24,870 nt of DNA from an uncultured Fibrobacter sp. (GCF_900316465.1 NZ_ONDD01000003.1:32955-57824), one strand, 5' to 3'. Numbered from the stretch's first letter, positions 1 to 8,167 are shown. Notes: generated from the letters alone by a model not told the origin. Numbers and translations: made by a program.

Positions 1-128
1 ATTTCGGCAATCGAAATCTGTTCGAGCGGGACTTCCTTCTTCTGAACAAGATACACCAACAAGTCCATCGGGCCATTGAACGCCCCGATGCGTACTTCGT
101 ATTCTTCCTGTTCTTCGACTTCGGTCAT
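1..128 (-). CDS. scpA: ScpA, segregation and condensation protein A (N-terminal fragment, cut by window edge)
   Basis: ScpA is the kleisin subunit that bridges the SMC ATPase heads and works with ScpB in chromosome condensation and segregation. Only the first 42 codons are visible. After a short acidic start (MTEVEEQEEYEV) the protein reads FNGPMDLLVYLVQKKEVPLE, the typical ScpA N-terminal helix pattern (F-x-GPLDLLL-x-LI-x-K-x-x-x-x-x-x-I). The ATG is complementary to 126-128. It lies 25 bp after the glmS stop on the same strand, so the two may be co-transcribed. No convincing Shine-Dalgarno sequence is visible. The identification rests on one short but characteristic motif. Confidence 0.85.
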   Translation of the reverse strand, partial: MTEVEEQEEYEVRIGAFNGPMDLLVYLVQKKEVPLEQISIAE

Positions 129-153
129 GCTTATCGGTTCTTAGTTAGATAGC

Positions 154-1980
154 TTATTCCACGGTCACGCTCTTGGCGAGGTTGCGCGGCTGGTCCACGT
201 CGTTTCCGCGAAGTACGGCGATGTGGTAAGCAAGCAGCTGGAGCGGCACGCATGTCACGATCGGCATGAGCATCGGGATAGTCTTCGGAACCTTGATCAG
301 GTGGTCGGCAATTTCGTCGAGCGGGTGGCAATCTTCGGTGGAGATGGCAATCACCTTACCGCCACGGGCCTTGATTTCGCGCACGTTGCTGATGACCTTG
401 TCAAACAGGGCGTCCTTCGGGGCAATCACCACGACCGGCATATTTTCGTCGATCAAGGCAATGGGACCGTGCTTCATTTCTGCAGCGGGGTAGCCTTCGG
501 CGTGAATATAGCTGATTTCCTTGAGCTTCAAAGCGCCTTCCATGGCGACCGGGTAGTTGAAGTGGCGGCCCAGGTACAAGAAGTTGTTTGCCTTCACGTA
601 CTTGTTGGCGATGCCTGCAATCTGGTCGGAAAGCTTGAGGGTCTGTTCCACAAGTTCCGGGAGTTCCTGCATGGCCTTCACGATGTCGGAGCCTGCTTCA
701 AAAGAAAGTCTGCGCTGGCGGCCAAGCAAAAGGGCAATCATGGCAAGCACAGTCACCTGGCTCGTGAACGCCTTGGTCGATGCCACGCCGATTTCGGGGC
801 CTGCGTGCAGGTAAACGCCGCCGTCGCTGGTGCGGGCGATGGTGGAACCCACGCCGTTACAAATGGCAAGAGCGGTGGCACCCTTCTGCTGGGCTTCCTT
901 GAGGGCGGCAAGTGTATCGGCGGTTTCGCCGGACTGGCTAATGGCGAGAACGAGCGTACCCGGCTTGATAATCGGGTTACGGTAGCGGAATTCCGAAGCG
1001 TATTCCACTTCGACCGGGACGCCGGCCAAGTCTTCAATCATGTATTCGCCGACCATACCGGCATAGTAGCTGGTACCGCAGGCGGTAATGATGATACGGT
1101 TGATGTTGCGGAGTTCCTTGATGTTGGTGTCGAGGCCTGCAAGCTTGGCATTGCCTTCGGCGTACAGCAGGCGGCCGCGCATGGTGTTGCGGAGCACTTC
1201 GGGCTGTTCAAAAATTTCCTTGAGCATGAAGTGGGCAAAACCGCCCTTCGCAATGGCGTCGGCATCGAATTCCACGTCTTGCACTTCGTGCTGTACCGGC
1301 TGGCTGTGCGTGTTCAACAGGTTGTAGCCGTCTTCCTTGATTTCAACGATGTCGTTATCGTCGAGGTAAACGACCTTCTGCGTGTGCATGATGATTGCAG
1401 AAACGTCGGATGCCAAGTAGAATTCGTTCTGGCCGATACCCAGAATAAGCGGGCTACCGCGGCGGGCACCGATCATGGTGCCGGGTTCATCCTTGCAAAT
1501 CACGGCAAGGCCAAAGGTGCCTTCAATCTTGGAAATGGCCTTGAGAACGGCTTCCTTGAGGTTGCCCTTGTAATAGCGGGCAATCAAGTGGGCGACAACT
1601 TCGGTGTCGGTTTCGGACTTGAATTCAACGCCTTCGGACTGGAGTTTCTTCTTCAAAATGGCATAGTTTTCGATAATGCCGTTATGGACAATCGAAATCT
1701 TGCCGTCAAAACTCTGGTGGGGGTGAGCGTTCTGTTCGGTCGGAGCGCCATGGGTGGCCCAACGGGTGTGGGCAATGCCGACATGGCCGTGGAGAGGCTT
1801 TGTCTTGAGCTTGTCTTCGAGGGCTGCAATCTTGCCGGAAGCACGGACCGTTTCAATATTTCCGTCTTCAATCAGGGCAACGCCCGAGCTGTCGTAGCCG
1901 CGGTATTCCAACTTTTTAAGACCGCCGACCAAGATAGGTAGAGCTTCGTTTTGGCCGATATATCCGACAATTCCGCACAT
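154..1980 (-). CDS. glmS: Glutamine--fructose-6-phosphate aminotransferase (isomerizing)
   Basis: This enzyme makes glucosamine-6-phosphate from fructose-6-phosphate and glutamine, the first committed step towards UDP-GlcNAc for peptidoglycan and LPS. The 608-residue length is the family norm. The N terminus MCGIVGYIG carries the Ntn-type nucleophile Cys2, and HTRWATHG (71-78) belongs to the glutaminase domain (about 2-240). Two SIS isomerase domains follow: CGTSYY (301-306), SQSGETADT (349-357) and STKAFT (401-406) in the first, and EMKHGP (501-506) in the second. The C terminus VDQPRNLAKSVTVE contains Lys603, matching the Schiff-base lysine of the family. A GAAGGA ribosome binding site lies about 10 bp upstream of the ATG. 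The gene is divergent from the FKBP gene and precedes scpA. I saw no glmS ribozyme in the short leader. Confidence 0.98.
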   Translation of the reverse strand: MCGIVGYIGQNEALPILVGGLKKLEYRGYDSSGVALIEDGNIETVRASGKIAALEDKLKTKPLHGHVGIAHTRWATHGAPTEQNAHPHQSFDGKISIVHNGIIENYAILKKKLQSEGVEFKSETDTEVVAHLIARYYKGNLKEAVLKAISKIEGTFGLAVICKDEPGTMIGARRGSPLILGIGQNEFYLASDVSAIIMHTQKVVYLDDNDIVEIKEDGYNLLNTHSQPVQHEVQDVEFDADAIAKGGFAHFMLKEIFEQPEVLRNTMRGRLLYAEGNAKLAGLDTNIKELRNINRIIITACGTSYYAGMVGEYMIEDLAGVPVEVEYASEFRYRNPIIKPGTLVLAISQSGETADTLAALKEAQQKGATALAICNGVGSTIARTSDGGVYLHAGPEIGVASTKAFTSQVTVLAMIALLLGRQRRLSFEAGSDIVKAMQELPELVEQTLKLSDQIAGIANKYVKANNFLYLGRHFNYPVAMEGALKLKEISYIHAEGYPAAEMKHGPIALIDENMPVVVIAPKDALFDKVISNVREIKARGGKVIAISTEDCHPLDEIADHLIKVPKTIPMLMPIVTCVPLQLLAYHIAVLRGNDVDQPRNLAKSVTVE

Positions 1981-2108
1981 ATAATAAATATCCTTCTTTT
2001 GTTAACGAAACGCAATATACCAATTTCTTTTGGTAAAAATGGGTTACATATGGTCTTTTGCCGTAAGATTTTGTTATTTTTCGTTTGTCAAACATAAAAG
2101 AGGATAAA

Positions 2109-3134
2109 ATGAACAAAAAACTCATTATTGCTGCGGGTGCTCTCGCATTTGCTCTGACTGGTTGTGATCAGCTGTGCCAGGGTCCCAAGACCAAGACTGC
2201 TTTGGTGACCGATAAGGATAAGTACAGCTATGCTCTCGGTGCCCATTTCGGTAACCAGGCTCGTTTCCAGTTGGTAACCCGCGACTCTATCGATCTCGAC
2301 CTCGATCTCTTCATTCAGGCTTTCAAGGAACGCTATAACGAAGATTCTGCTCATTTCTTGATGAACGATTCCATCATCTTCCAGACCTTGACCGACCTTT
2401 CTCAGGCCCGTCAGGCTGAAAAGAACAAGAAGGACAGCCTCGCTGCCGAAGCCAACAAGGCTGCTAGCGAAGCATTCCTCGCCAAGAACAAGACTGCCGA
2501 AGGCGTCGTGACCACCGAATCTGGCCTCCAGTACAAGGTGATTACCGAAGGTACGGGTGCAACTCCGGCCGATGGCGACATCGTGAAGGTTCACTACACC
2601 GGTACGCTCCTCGACGGCACCAAGTTTGACAGCTCTGTCGACCGTGGCGAACCGCTTGAATTCCCGATCGGCGCCGTGATTCCGGGTTGGACCGAAATGC
2701 TCAAGCTCATGAAGGTGGGCGGCAAGGTTACCGCTTGGATCCCGAGCGACCTCGCATACGGTCCGCGTGGCCGTGGCCCGCAGATTCCGGGTAACAGCGC
2801 TCTCGTGTTCGAAATGGAATTGATCGATACTCATGCTGCTGATGCTCCGGCAACTGAAGCCCCGAAGGCCGAAGCTCCGAAGGCTGAAAAGAAGGCTGCT
2901 GTTAAGGCTGCCGCTCCGAAGGCTGAAAAGAAGGCCGAAGCTGCTAAGCCCGCTGCCGAAGCCCCGAAGGCTGAAGCTAAGCCTGCCGAAGCTGCCAAGC
3001 CCGCTGCTGCCGAAGCCCCGAAGGCCGAAGCTAAGCCTGCTGAAGCTGCAAAGCCGGCTGCTCCTGCTGCCGCACCTGCCGCTGCCCCGGCTGCCGCTCC
3101 TGCCGCCGCTCCGGCTGCACCTGCTGCAAAGTAA
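2109..3134 (+). CDS. FKBP-type peptidyl-prolyl cis-trans isomerase lipoprotein with Ala/Pro/Lys/Glu-rich tail
   Basis: Predicted envelope PPIase that speeds proline isomerisation during folding of exported proteins. The ATG at 2109 is chosen over an in-frame ATG at 2085 because AGAGGA (2099-2104) sits just upstream and a clean lipoprotein signal then follows (MNKKLIIAAGALAFALTGC, lipid Cys19). Residues about 33-125 are a helical FKBP_N-like dimerisation region. Residues about 153-240 are the FKBP_C domain, with VHYTGTLLDGTKFDSS, IPGWTEMLKLMKVGG, the AYG motif and FEMELID. Residues 243-341 form a low-complexity tail of EAPKAE/KPAEAAKPAA repeats ending in AAPAAAP repeats. FkpA/Mip-type relatives normally stop near the end of the catalytic domain, so the tail is an addition. 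It may span periplasm or contact cell wall (inference). A strong terminator follows. Confidence 0.95.
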   Translation: MNKKLIIAAGALAFALTGCDQLCQGPKTKTALVTDKDKYSYALGAHFGNQARFQLVTRDSIDLDLDLFIQAFKERYNEDSAHFLMNDSIIFQTLTDLSQARQAEKNKKDSLAAEANKAASEAFLAKNKTAEGVVTTESGLQYKVITEGTGATPADGDIVKVHYTGTLLDGTKFDSSVDRGEPLEFPIGAVIPGWTEMLKLMKVGGKVTAWIPSDLAYGPRGRGPQIPGNSALVFEMELIDTHAADAPATEAPKAEAPKAEKKAAVKAAAPKAEKKAEAAKPAAEAPKAEAKPAEAAKPAAAEAPKAEAKPAEAAKPAAPAAAPAAAPAAAPAAAPAAPAAK

Positions 3135-3164
3135 TCGGTTCTGTCACCGTAATTTACGAAAGGT

Positions 3165-3189
3165 CCCCGCGATACTCGCGGGGCTTTTT
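3165..3189 (+). terminator. Rho-independent terminator of the FKBP gene
   Basis: A perfect 7-bp GC-rich stem, CCCCGCG (3165-3171) and CGCGGGG (3177-3183), has a 5-nt ATACT loop and is followed by C and five Ts. It starts 30 bp after the FKBP stop and separates that gene from the M23 peptidase gene. Confidence 0.92.
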
Positions 3190-3301
3190 GTCTATGTAAG
3201 CAATGTAGAACGCCTATTTTGGTCTGTATGGTTGCTTTTGGCGTGCTTCAAATTCCGCGTTTCTTATTCTATATTTGGCTCATTACCATTTTGAGGTTTT
3301 C

Positions 3302-4615
3302 GTGAAATTTATTTTGTCGATTGCGTTGTCTGCGTTTTTTGCATTTTCGCTACTTGGCTGTAACGAAGAAAAGAAAATTCAAGGTCTGAAAGATGAAGGC
3401 GACCGCCTACGCGCGCAAATCGATTCCCTCACGAATGAAATTGAACAGGCGCAATTGCAACCCGGCAACTGGATTGTGCATAATGATACCGTCCGTGCAG
3501 GCGATGGCCTTTTCCAGGTGCTTGTCCGCATGCAGATTAATGAAAAGGAACGCGGCAAGATTGTGCTTGCTCTTCAGGATAGTGCCGAACTTTCCAAACT
3601 TCGTGTGGGTCAGGTCTTTTACGCCGCCATCGACTCTTCGGGTAGTGTCCAGCGATTCCGTTATGCCCCGAATCCGGCGAACATTCACATGCTCAGCCGT
3701 ACTGAAAATGGTTACGTCTATAGTTTGATTCAAAAGCCGGTAAAGCGCAGACAGTCCATTTTCGAAGGCGCGTTGACCGAAGGCAGCACCTTGAACGGCA
3801 CGCTCTTCAAGGTTGGTATTCCCGGTCGCATGGTAGGCATTGTGAGTGGTGTGCTTCAGTGCAAGGTGGCTTTCCCGTTGGCTCGCGCTGGTGACAAGTT
3901 CCGCATTTTGCTCGAAGAAACTTTCTATCAGGATTCTATCTGGATTGATGGCCGAGTCGTTTATGCCGAATTCGATGGCCGCATTGTGGGCCACCACGAA
4001 GCCTTCCGTTACCAAGATCCGGACCCGAAAAGTTCCTTTAACGCCCACTATACCGAAAAGGGCGAAGCGCTCGTGTTCGACGGCCTGCGTTACCCGCTCG
4101 ACCGCCTGCATATTACAAGCCCCTTTGGTAGCCGCATTCACCCCATTACGGGCCAGCGCAAAATGCATGCCGGCATTGACTACGGTAGCCCCACGGGCAC
4201 GCCGGTTTACGCCGTCGCCGAAGGTGTTGTGACAGTTTCGGGCTTTGATCCGTACAGCGGCAACAAGATTGCCATTCGCCACCGCGACCGTTCCGAAAGT
4301 TGGTACATGCACCTTTCTGTTCGCGGCGTCAAGGTGGGTTCCAAGGTGGCTGCTCGCCAGTGCATTGGCCGCGTAGGTTCCACGGGCCGAAGCACCGGCC
4401 CGCACCTGCATCTGGGTTTCAAGAACGAAAAGGGCAAATGGATCAATCCGGCATCCAAGACCATGATTGCTGCCCCCAAGCTCGAAGGGCAGCGGCTTGC
4501 TCGCCTCAAGGAACAGGTGGCCGAGATCCGCAAACAAATAGAGGCGACTCTCGCCGCCCCTGCCGTAAAAGCAAACGACACCACCGATGTGATGGTGCGT
4601 ATGCGTAGCTTGTAA
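3302..4615 (+). CDS. M23-family metallopeptidase lipoprotein (peptidoglycan endopeptidase)
   Basis: Predicted zinc endopeptidase that cuts peptidoglycan cross-links at the envelope. The start is the GTG at 3302, with GAGG at 3293-3296. The resulting 437-residue protein begins VKFILSIALSAFFAFSLLGC, a lipoprotein signal with Cys20. A TTG at 3275 would add nine residues and spoil the signal. Residues about 22-52 look coiled coil. About 55-135 resemble the LysM-like/OapA-type domain found in Csd3/YebA-type peptidases. About 260-385 are the LytM/M23 domain, with zinc ligands His289 and Asp293 (HAGID), His370 of HLH (368-370), and catalytic His337 (MHL) and His368. All key residues are present, so it should be active. 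Residues about 395-418 are a second short helical segment. The stop codon abuts that of the convergent S41 gene. Confidence 0.94.
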   Translation: MKFILSIALSAFFAFSLLGCNEEKKIQGLKDEGDRLRAQIDSLTNEIEQAQLQPGNWIVHNDTVRAGDGLFQVLVRMQINEKERGKIVLALQDSAELSKLRVGQVFYAAIDSSGSVQRFRYAPNPANIHMLSRTENGYVYSLIQKPVKRRQSIFEGALTEGSTLNGTLFKVGIPGRMVGIVSGVLQCKVAFPLARAGDKFRILLEETFYQDSIWIDGRVVYAEFDGRIVGHHEAFRYQDPDPKSSFNAHYTEKGEALVFDGLRYPLDRLHITSPFGSRIHPITGQRKMHAGIDYGSPTGTPVYAVAEGVVTVSGFDPYSGNKIAIRHRDRSESWYMHLSVRGVKVGSKVAARQCIGRVGSTGRSTGPHLHLGFKNEKGKWINPASKTMIAAPKLEGQRLARLKEQVAEIRKQIEATLAAPAVKANDTTDVMVRMRSL

Positions 4616-6040
4616 TTATTTCGCGATTTTATATCTCAGCTTCAGGTCTTTGGCTGTCGGAATTCTGCCAGAGGCTTCGTGCTCGTGTTCCTTAGAGAAG
4701 TGGTTGAGCTTTTGCGTGCCGTAACCTGCGGAACGAATGTATGTTGCTTCTTTGGCGATTTCCACGGCCTTGGCCATCTGTGCGTCCGGATCGTCGATTT
4801 CAAAGTCCGGCACAATTCCCAAGTCGTGGTAGCTTTCCCAGTTCTTGTCGAAACCTTGCAGTGCCGTCACTAGGGCGAGACCTTCTCCGACATCGGTCTG
4901 GATTACGAGTTGTCCGATTCCCTTTCCGTAGGTCAGCTGGCCCACGACCGGAACTTTGCGGTTTGCCGTCAGTGCCGAAAGCATGGTTTCGGCGCAGCTT
5001 GCAGAGCCCGTGTCAGCCATAAAGACATAGTAGCGGTTCTTGCCAATGCCGTCGTGTTCTGCGGTAACGGTAAGGGTGTCGAATATCTGGAAATACTTCA
5101 TGCCTCGTCCATTGGCAATGGAATCGACCGTGGCTTCGATATCGATTACGACGGTGTCTCCTGCAGAAAGCAGTTCAGCGGCCATGTTGGCGCACTGTTC
5201 GGTTTCGCCACCGGGGTTGTCGCGCAAGTCGATAATCGTGGAGGTGGCGCCTTCGGTCTTTTTGAGAGCCGCCACGAATTCGCCATAGGAACCGCTGTCG
5301 CTAATCGAGGTTACGACAAATTCCTTAATCTGGATTACTGGAATGGAGTCTTGGTAAGTGAGCTTGACGGAGGGTTCGTTGAACTCGTCTACAGTCACGT
5401 TGAGGCTAATCGGTTCCGAGTTGCGCGTGACAACGATGTTGATGACATCGCCTTTGTTGCCGGTGCACATGTTTTCGAAATTGTTTGCCGAGGTAATGTT
5501 AAGGCCATCTACCTGGGTAACGATATCTCCGACCTTCAAGCCGGCTTTTTGTGCCGGAGAACCCGGATAAATTTCGGTTATAAGCAAGTAGCGAGATGCG
5601 GAATCTTGCACTTCTTCAACTTCGGCACCGATGCCTACGATAGATTCAGATTCCAAAATGCTGGAATAAATCTGGTCTGCGACAAGGGGGTCGAAATAAC
5701 GGGTGAAGGGGTCTGCCATCTGGTTGTACATGTAGCATACGTCGTAATAGTCAACAGAACAGTAACCCTTGGTGCGGCTGTCTTGGCTTGTTCCCTTATT
5801 CAAGTAAACCTTGTAGTCGTCGGCCAGTTCGTTACGCATGTGGGCGTAAATGTAGAACAGGTCGAGCATTTCATAATTGAAATAAAGTTCGGCTTCGTAT
5901 TCGTTATTGATGTGTTCCATTTCGGGGAACAAGTCGGCCGCAATGTCACGTTCGTCAGACGAACTGCTGGTGGTTTGCGAACAAGCCGAAAATAAAAATG
6001 GTATAGCGCCAAAAATGGCGAGTGTCTTTTTCAGGTCCAT
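4616..6040 (-). CDS. S41-family (C-terminal processing type) peptidase lipoprotein, downstream paralogue
   Basis: Predicted serine protease of the Ctp/Tsp family, anchored as a lipoprotein (MDLKKTLAIFGAIPFLFSAC, Cys20). Residues about 45-130 are an N-terminal helical region containing MADPFTRYF. A PDZ domain occupies about 135-215 (VGIGAEVEEV, SPAQKAGLKVGDIV). The S41 core follows, with DLRDNPGG at 271-278. The catalytic dyad is readable: Ser348 in GSASCAE and Lys373 in YGKGIGQ, 25 residues apart as in E. coli Tsp. The start ATG directly follows the TAG of the upstream paralogue (TAGATG). Its ribosome binding site (AAGGAG) lies inside the end of that gene, so translational coupling is likely. 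Substrates are unknown. Ser-rich residues 21-28 form the linker after the lipid anchor. Confidence 0.93.
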   Translation of the reverse strand: MDLKKTLAIFGAIPFLFSACSQTTSSSSDERDIAADLFPEMEHINNEYEAELYFNYEMLDLFYIYAHMRNELADDYKVYLNKGTSQDSRTKGYCSVDYYDVCYMYNQMADPFTRYFDPLVADQIYSSILESESIVGIGAEVEEVQDSASRYLLITEIYPGSPAQKAGLKVGDIVTQVDGLNITSANNFENMCTGNKGDVINIVVTRNSEPISLNVTVDEFNEPSVKLTYQDSIPVIQIKEFVVTSISDSGSYGEFVAALKKTEGATSTIIDLRDNPGGETEQCANMAAELLSAGDTVVIDIEATVDSIANGRGMKYFQIFDTLTVTAEHDGIGKNRYYVFMADTGSASCAETMLSALTANRKVPVVGQLTYGKGIGQLVIQTDVGEGLALVTALQGFDKNWESYHDLGIVPDFEIDDPDAQMAKAVEIAKEATYIRSAGYGTQKLNHFSKEHEHEASGRIPTAKDLKLRYKIAK

Positions 6041-7366
6041 CTATTCTTCTCCTTCTATAATAGCGCCGCCCAAGTCCTTGTAACGGCGTAAAATCTGTGG
6101 CTCGTTTGCATCGGAATCGGTTGCACTCTTTTTAAAGGCTGTCTTTTGTGAGCCCGTTTTGCCGTATTTGCTTTCGAGTGCGTCAAAGCCGCATTGGAGC
6201 GATGCTTCGGAACAAGGGTAGTTGGGAATGATTCCCTTTTTGTGGTAGGAATTTCCTTTGGGCGTCAGGAACTCCAGATTCGTAATGAGCGAAAGTCCTC
6301 CGGCCATTGTCTTCCAAGTGCTTTGGCCGATTCCCTTGCCGTAGGAGACTGTTCCTGCGATGGGAATGTTTGCGCCTTCTTGGAGAGCTACCGCAAAGAT
6401 TTCGGCACAGCTTGCGCTTCCGCCATTCACGAGTGCCACGAATTTCTTTTTTTCGCCTGCGTCGCCCGGCTTGGCAACTACAGTCACCTTGTTGTAAAGG
6501 GGGGTGCCGTCGCCTGCAAAGCTTCGCCAGGAGCGGGTTGAAATATTGCCCTTCTCCATGAACAAGTCTGCCATCGCGGTGCAATGGTTTACATGGCCGC
6601 CCGGGTTCCCTCGCAAGTCAATGAGCCGGGGAGCCGTCGAGTTCCTGGTCGATTCCAGGTAAGTCGTAAGTTCGCCAAGCGTACCGTTTTTCTTGTCAAC
6701 CGTGTTCAGCTTGAATCCGGTAATGGTGATGATTTCGATTCCGTCCAAGGTGTCGACAAATACGGTCGGGGCATAAACGTCTTCTTTAATCAGTTCGTAT
6801 GTGGCGGTGTCGCCCGCGTAACTAACCGTGATTGAAATTTCCTTGTTGTGCGTCAGGACCGAGTCGTAGATATTGAATGCGCGGTCGCCCGTAATTTCGA
6901 CGCCGTTGACATTTAGAATGTTTCCGTAGCGGGGGATGCCTGCCCGTCCGGCAGGGCTTTCGGGATACACGCGATAAATGACGAGCGGATGCTCCATCTG
7001 ATTAAACTGCGAATATTCCATGCCTACGTCGCCCGGTACAATACTTGTATTAATGTGCGAAATGGCGGCTTCGCTTTTTGACGGCGGAATGTAACGGGTA
7101 TACGGATCGGATAACTTGTTGTATAGTTCGTTTACCGAATCGCCCTGTTCATCCAGCAGGGGCAGTTCGTCTTCAAACAAGTATGTCTTTTGCAAAAGCC
7201 AGTAGTTGTAGGTATATTCAGTCGGCGCCGGCGTAGAATCCACCGGCTCGAAAAAATCGCTACAGGCAGTGAGGAAGAAAAATAAAATGAGGAATGCGTG
7301 ATGTATAATGCGTGATGAGCAACGGGCGTTTATCCCTGTTGTCATTTCACATTTCACATTACTCAT
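6041..7366 (-). CDS. S41-family (C-terminal processing type) peptidase lipoprotein, upstream paralogue
   Basis: A paralogue of the next gene, 441 residues, with the same plan: lipoprotein signal (Cys35 in FLILFFFLTAC), helical region with LSDPYTRYIPP (85-95), PDZ domain (about 112-195; SPAGRAGIPRYG), then the S41 core with DLRGNPGG (250-257). Ser319 in GGSASCAE and Lys344 in YGKGIGQ keep the 25-residue spacing of active family members. The start ATG (complement of 7364-7366) has GGAGG (complement of 7374-7378) seven bases upstream. The first roughly 25 codons are unusual. They lie inside a degenerate 7-bp repeat element, which makes a long, polar n-region (MSNVKCEMTTGINARCSS). The true ancestral start may have been lost. 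It is co-directional with the LRR gene 48 bp upstream and probably in one operon with it. Confidence 0.92.
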   Translation of the reverse strand: MSNVKCEMTTGINARCSSRIIHHAFLILFFFLTACSDFFEPVDSTPAPTEYTYNYWLLQKTYLFEDELPLLDEQGDSVNELYNKLSDPYTRYIPPSKSEAAISHINTSIVPGDVGMEYSQFNQMEHPLVIYRVYPESPAGRAGIPRYGNILNVNGVEITGDRAFNIYDSVLTHNKEISITVSYAGDTATYELIKEDVYAPTVFVDTLDGIEIITITGFKLNTVDKKNGTLGELTTYLESTRNSTAPRLIDLRGNPGGHVNHCTAMADLFMEKGNISTRSWRSFAGDGTPLYNKVTVVAKPGDAGEKKKFVALVNGGSASCAEIFAVALQEGANIPIAGTVSYGKGIGQSTWKTMAGGLSLITNLEFLTPKGNSYHKKGIIPNYPCSEASLQCGFDALESKYGKTGSQKTAFKKSATDSDANEPQILRRYKDLGGAIIEGEE

Positions 7367-7373
7367 TATTCAT
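7288..7373. repeat. Degenerate 7-bp repeat element in inverted arrangement, overlapping the start of the upstream S41 gene
   Basis: On the plus strand the left arm (about 7286-7320) is a run of heptamers of the form RATGNNN (AATGAGG, AATGCGT, GATGTAT, AATGCGT, GATGAGC). AATGCGTGATG occurs twice, at 7293-7303 and 7307-7317. The right arm (about 7343-7373) is CATTTCA, CATTTCA, CATTACT, CATTATT, CAT, the same pattern in reverse complement. The arms flank a core with weak dyad symmetry (AACGGGCG...CCCTGTT). The element supplies the start codon and early signal-peptide codons of the S41 gene. The origin is unknown. Confidence 0.7.
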
Positions 7374-7414
7374 CCTCCCAACACTCTAATCACAGCCGAC
7401 TTCTACAGTCTATG

Positions 7415-8167
7415 CTACTGATCGATGCTCAGGCCCTTCTTGTCCAAAAGCACGCGGGGGATTCCGCCTTCGAGCGGGTTTTCCACCACAGAAATGGTTT
7501 CGAGGCTTTCGCATTCGGCAAGGCTTTCAGGGAGGGTGGCGAGCTGGTTTGCGTCGAGCACCAGTTCCTTGAGCTTCTTCAGGTTCGAAAATTCCGAGGG
7601 AATGGCACCCAGGTTGTTGCCCGACACCATGAGGACTTCCAGGGATTCCAGGTGGCTCAGAGCTGCCGGAATGGAGGTCAGGTCGTTGTTGTCGAGGTAA
7701 AGTTTGCGGAGCTTTTTCAGCTTGCCGAGCGTAGCCGGTACTTCGGAAAGCATATTGTCATGAAGGGAGAGCTTGGTAACGTTTGTCCACTTGCCGACTT
7801 CGAGGGTCAGATCCAAAAGCTGGTTCTTGGCGATGTTCACCGTCTGGAGCTTTTTGAGATTGCCCACGGAATCCGGAAGTTCGGACAGGCTGTTGTAACC
7901 CAGGTACAGGTGTTCCAGGTTAGAAAGGTCGCCGATGGTTTCGGGGAGTTCCATTAAGTCGTTTTCGCTCACGGAGAGCTTTTTCAGTTTCTTGAGCTTG
8001 GAAATGTCGTCGGGGAGTTCCACGAGCATATTGCGGTCGAGGATGAGCTCTTCGAGGTCTTCCAATTCGAAAAGTTCCTGAGGAAGGATTCTCAGTTCTT
8101 TTTGGGAAAGGTCTAACGAGGTGGCTTTTTCGGCCTTGGCTTTATTAATGATATCTAGCAAATTCAT
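7415..8167 (-). CDS. Leucine-rich-repeat protein
   Basis: A 250-residue protein built almost wholly of 23-residue leucine-rich repeats of the form LxxLxxLxLxxNxLxxLPxxLxx, about nine or ten units from residue 17 to 240 (for example LKKLKKLSVSENDLMELPET). This is the bacterial/Ras-type LRR class, expected to form a curved protein-binding scaffold. No signal peptide, membrane segment or enzymatic domain is visible, so a cytoplasmic binding role is inferred. The start at the complement of 8165-8167 is supported by AGGAGA seven bases upstream and by the MNLLDIINKAKAEK beginning. The frame stays open to 8470, but that part is AT-rich, lacks coding character and would overlap the AIPR gene. It is divergent from the AIPR gene and 48 bp upstream of the S41 pair. 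The function is unknown. Confidence 0.88.
   Translation of the reverse strand: MNLLDIINKAKAEKATSLDLSQKELRILPQELFELEDLEELILDRNMLVELPDDISKLKKLKKLSVSENDLMELPETIGDLSNLEHLYLGYNSLSELPDSVGNLKKLQTVNIAKNQLLDLTLEVGKWTNVTKLSLHDNMLSEVPATLGKLKKLRKLYLDNNDLTSIPAALSHLESLEVLMVSGNNLGAIPSEFSNLKKLKELVLDANQLATLPESLAECESLETISVVENPLEGGIPRVLLDKKGLSIDQ

Noticed and set aside
223..1941. Long open frame (572 codons) on the plus strand opposite glmS
   Set aside because: It is an antisense shadow caused by the biased third-codon positions of glmS, which is unmistakable on the minus strand. The translated product has no recognisable domain.
1981..2108. Possible glmS ribozyme or riboswitch in the glmS leader
   Set aside because: The leader is short and AT-rich, and no ribozyme-like paired core could be recognised by eye. 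A covariance-model search with the Rfam glmS model would settle it.
2833..3294. Arg/Leu/Pro-rich 153-codon frame overlapping the FKBP tail
   Set aside because: It is the +1 frame reading of the Ala/Pro/Lys repeat codons and has no independent support.
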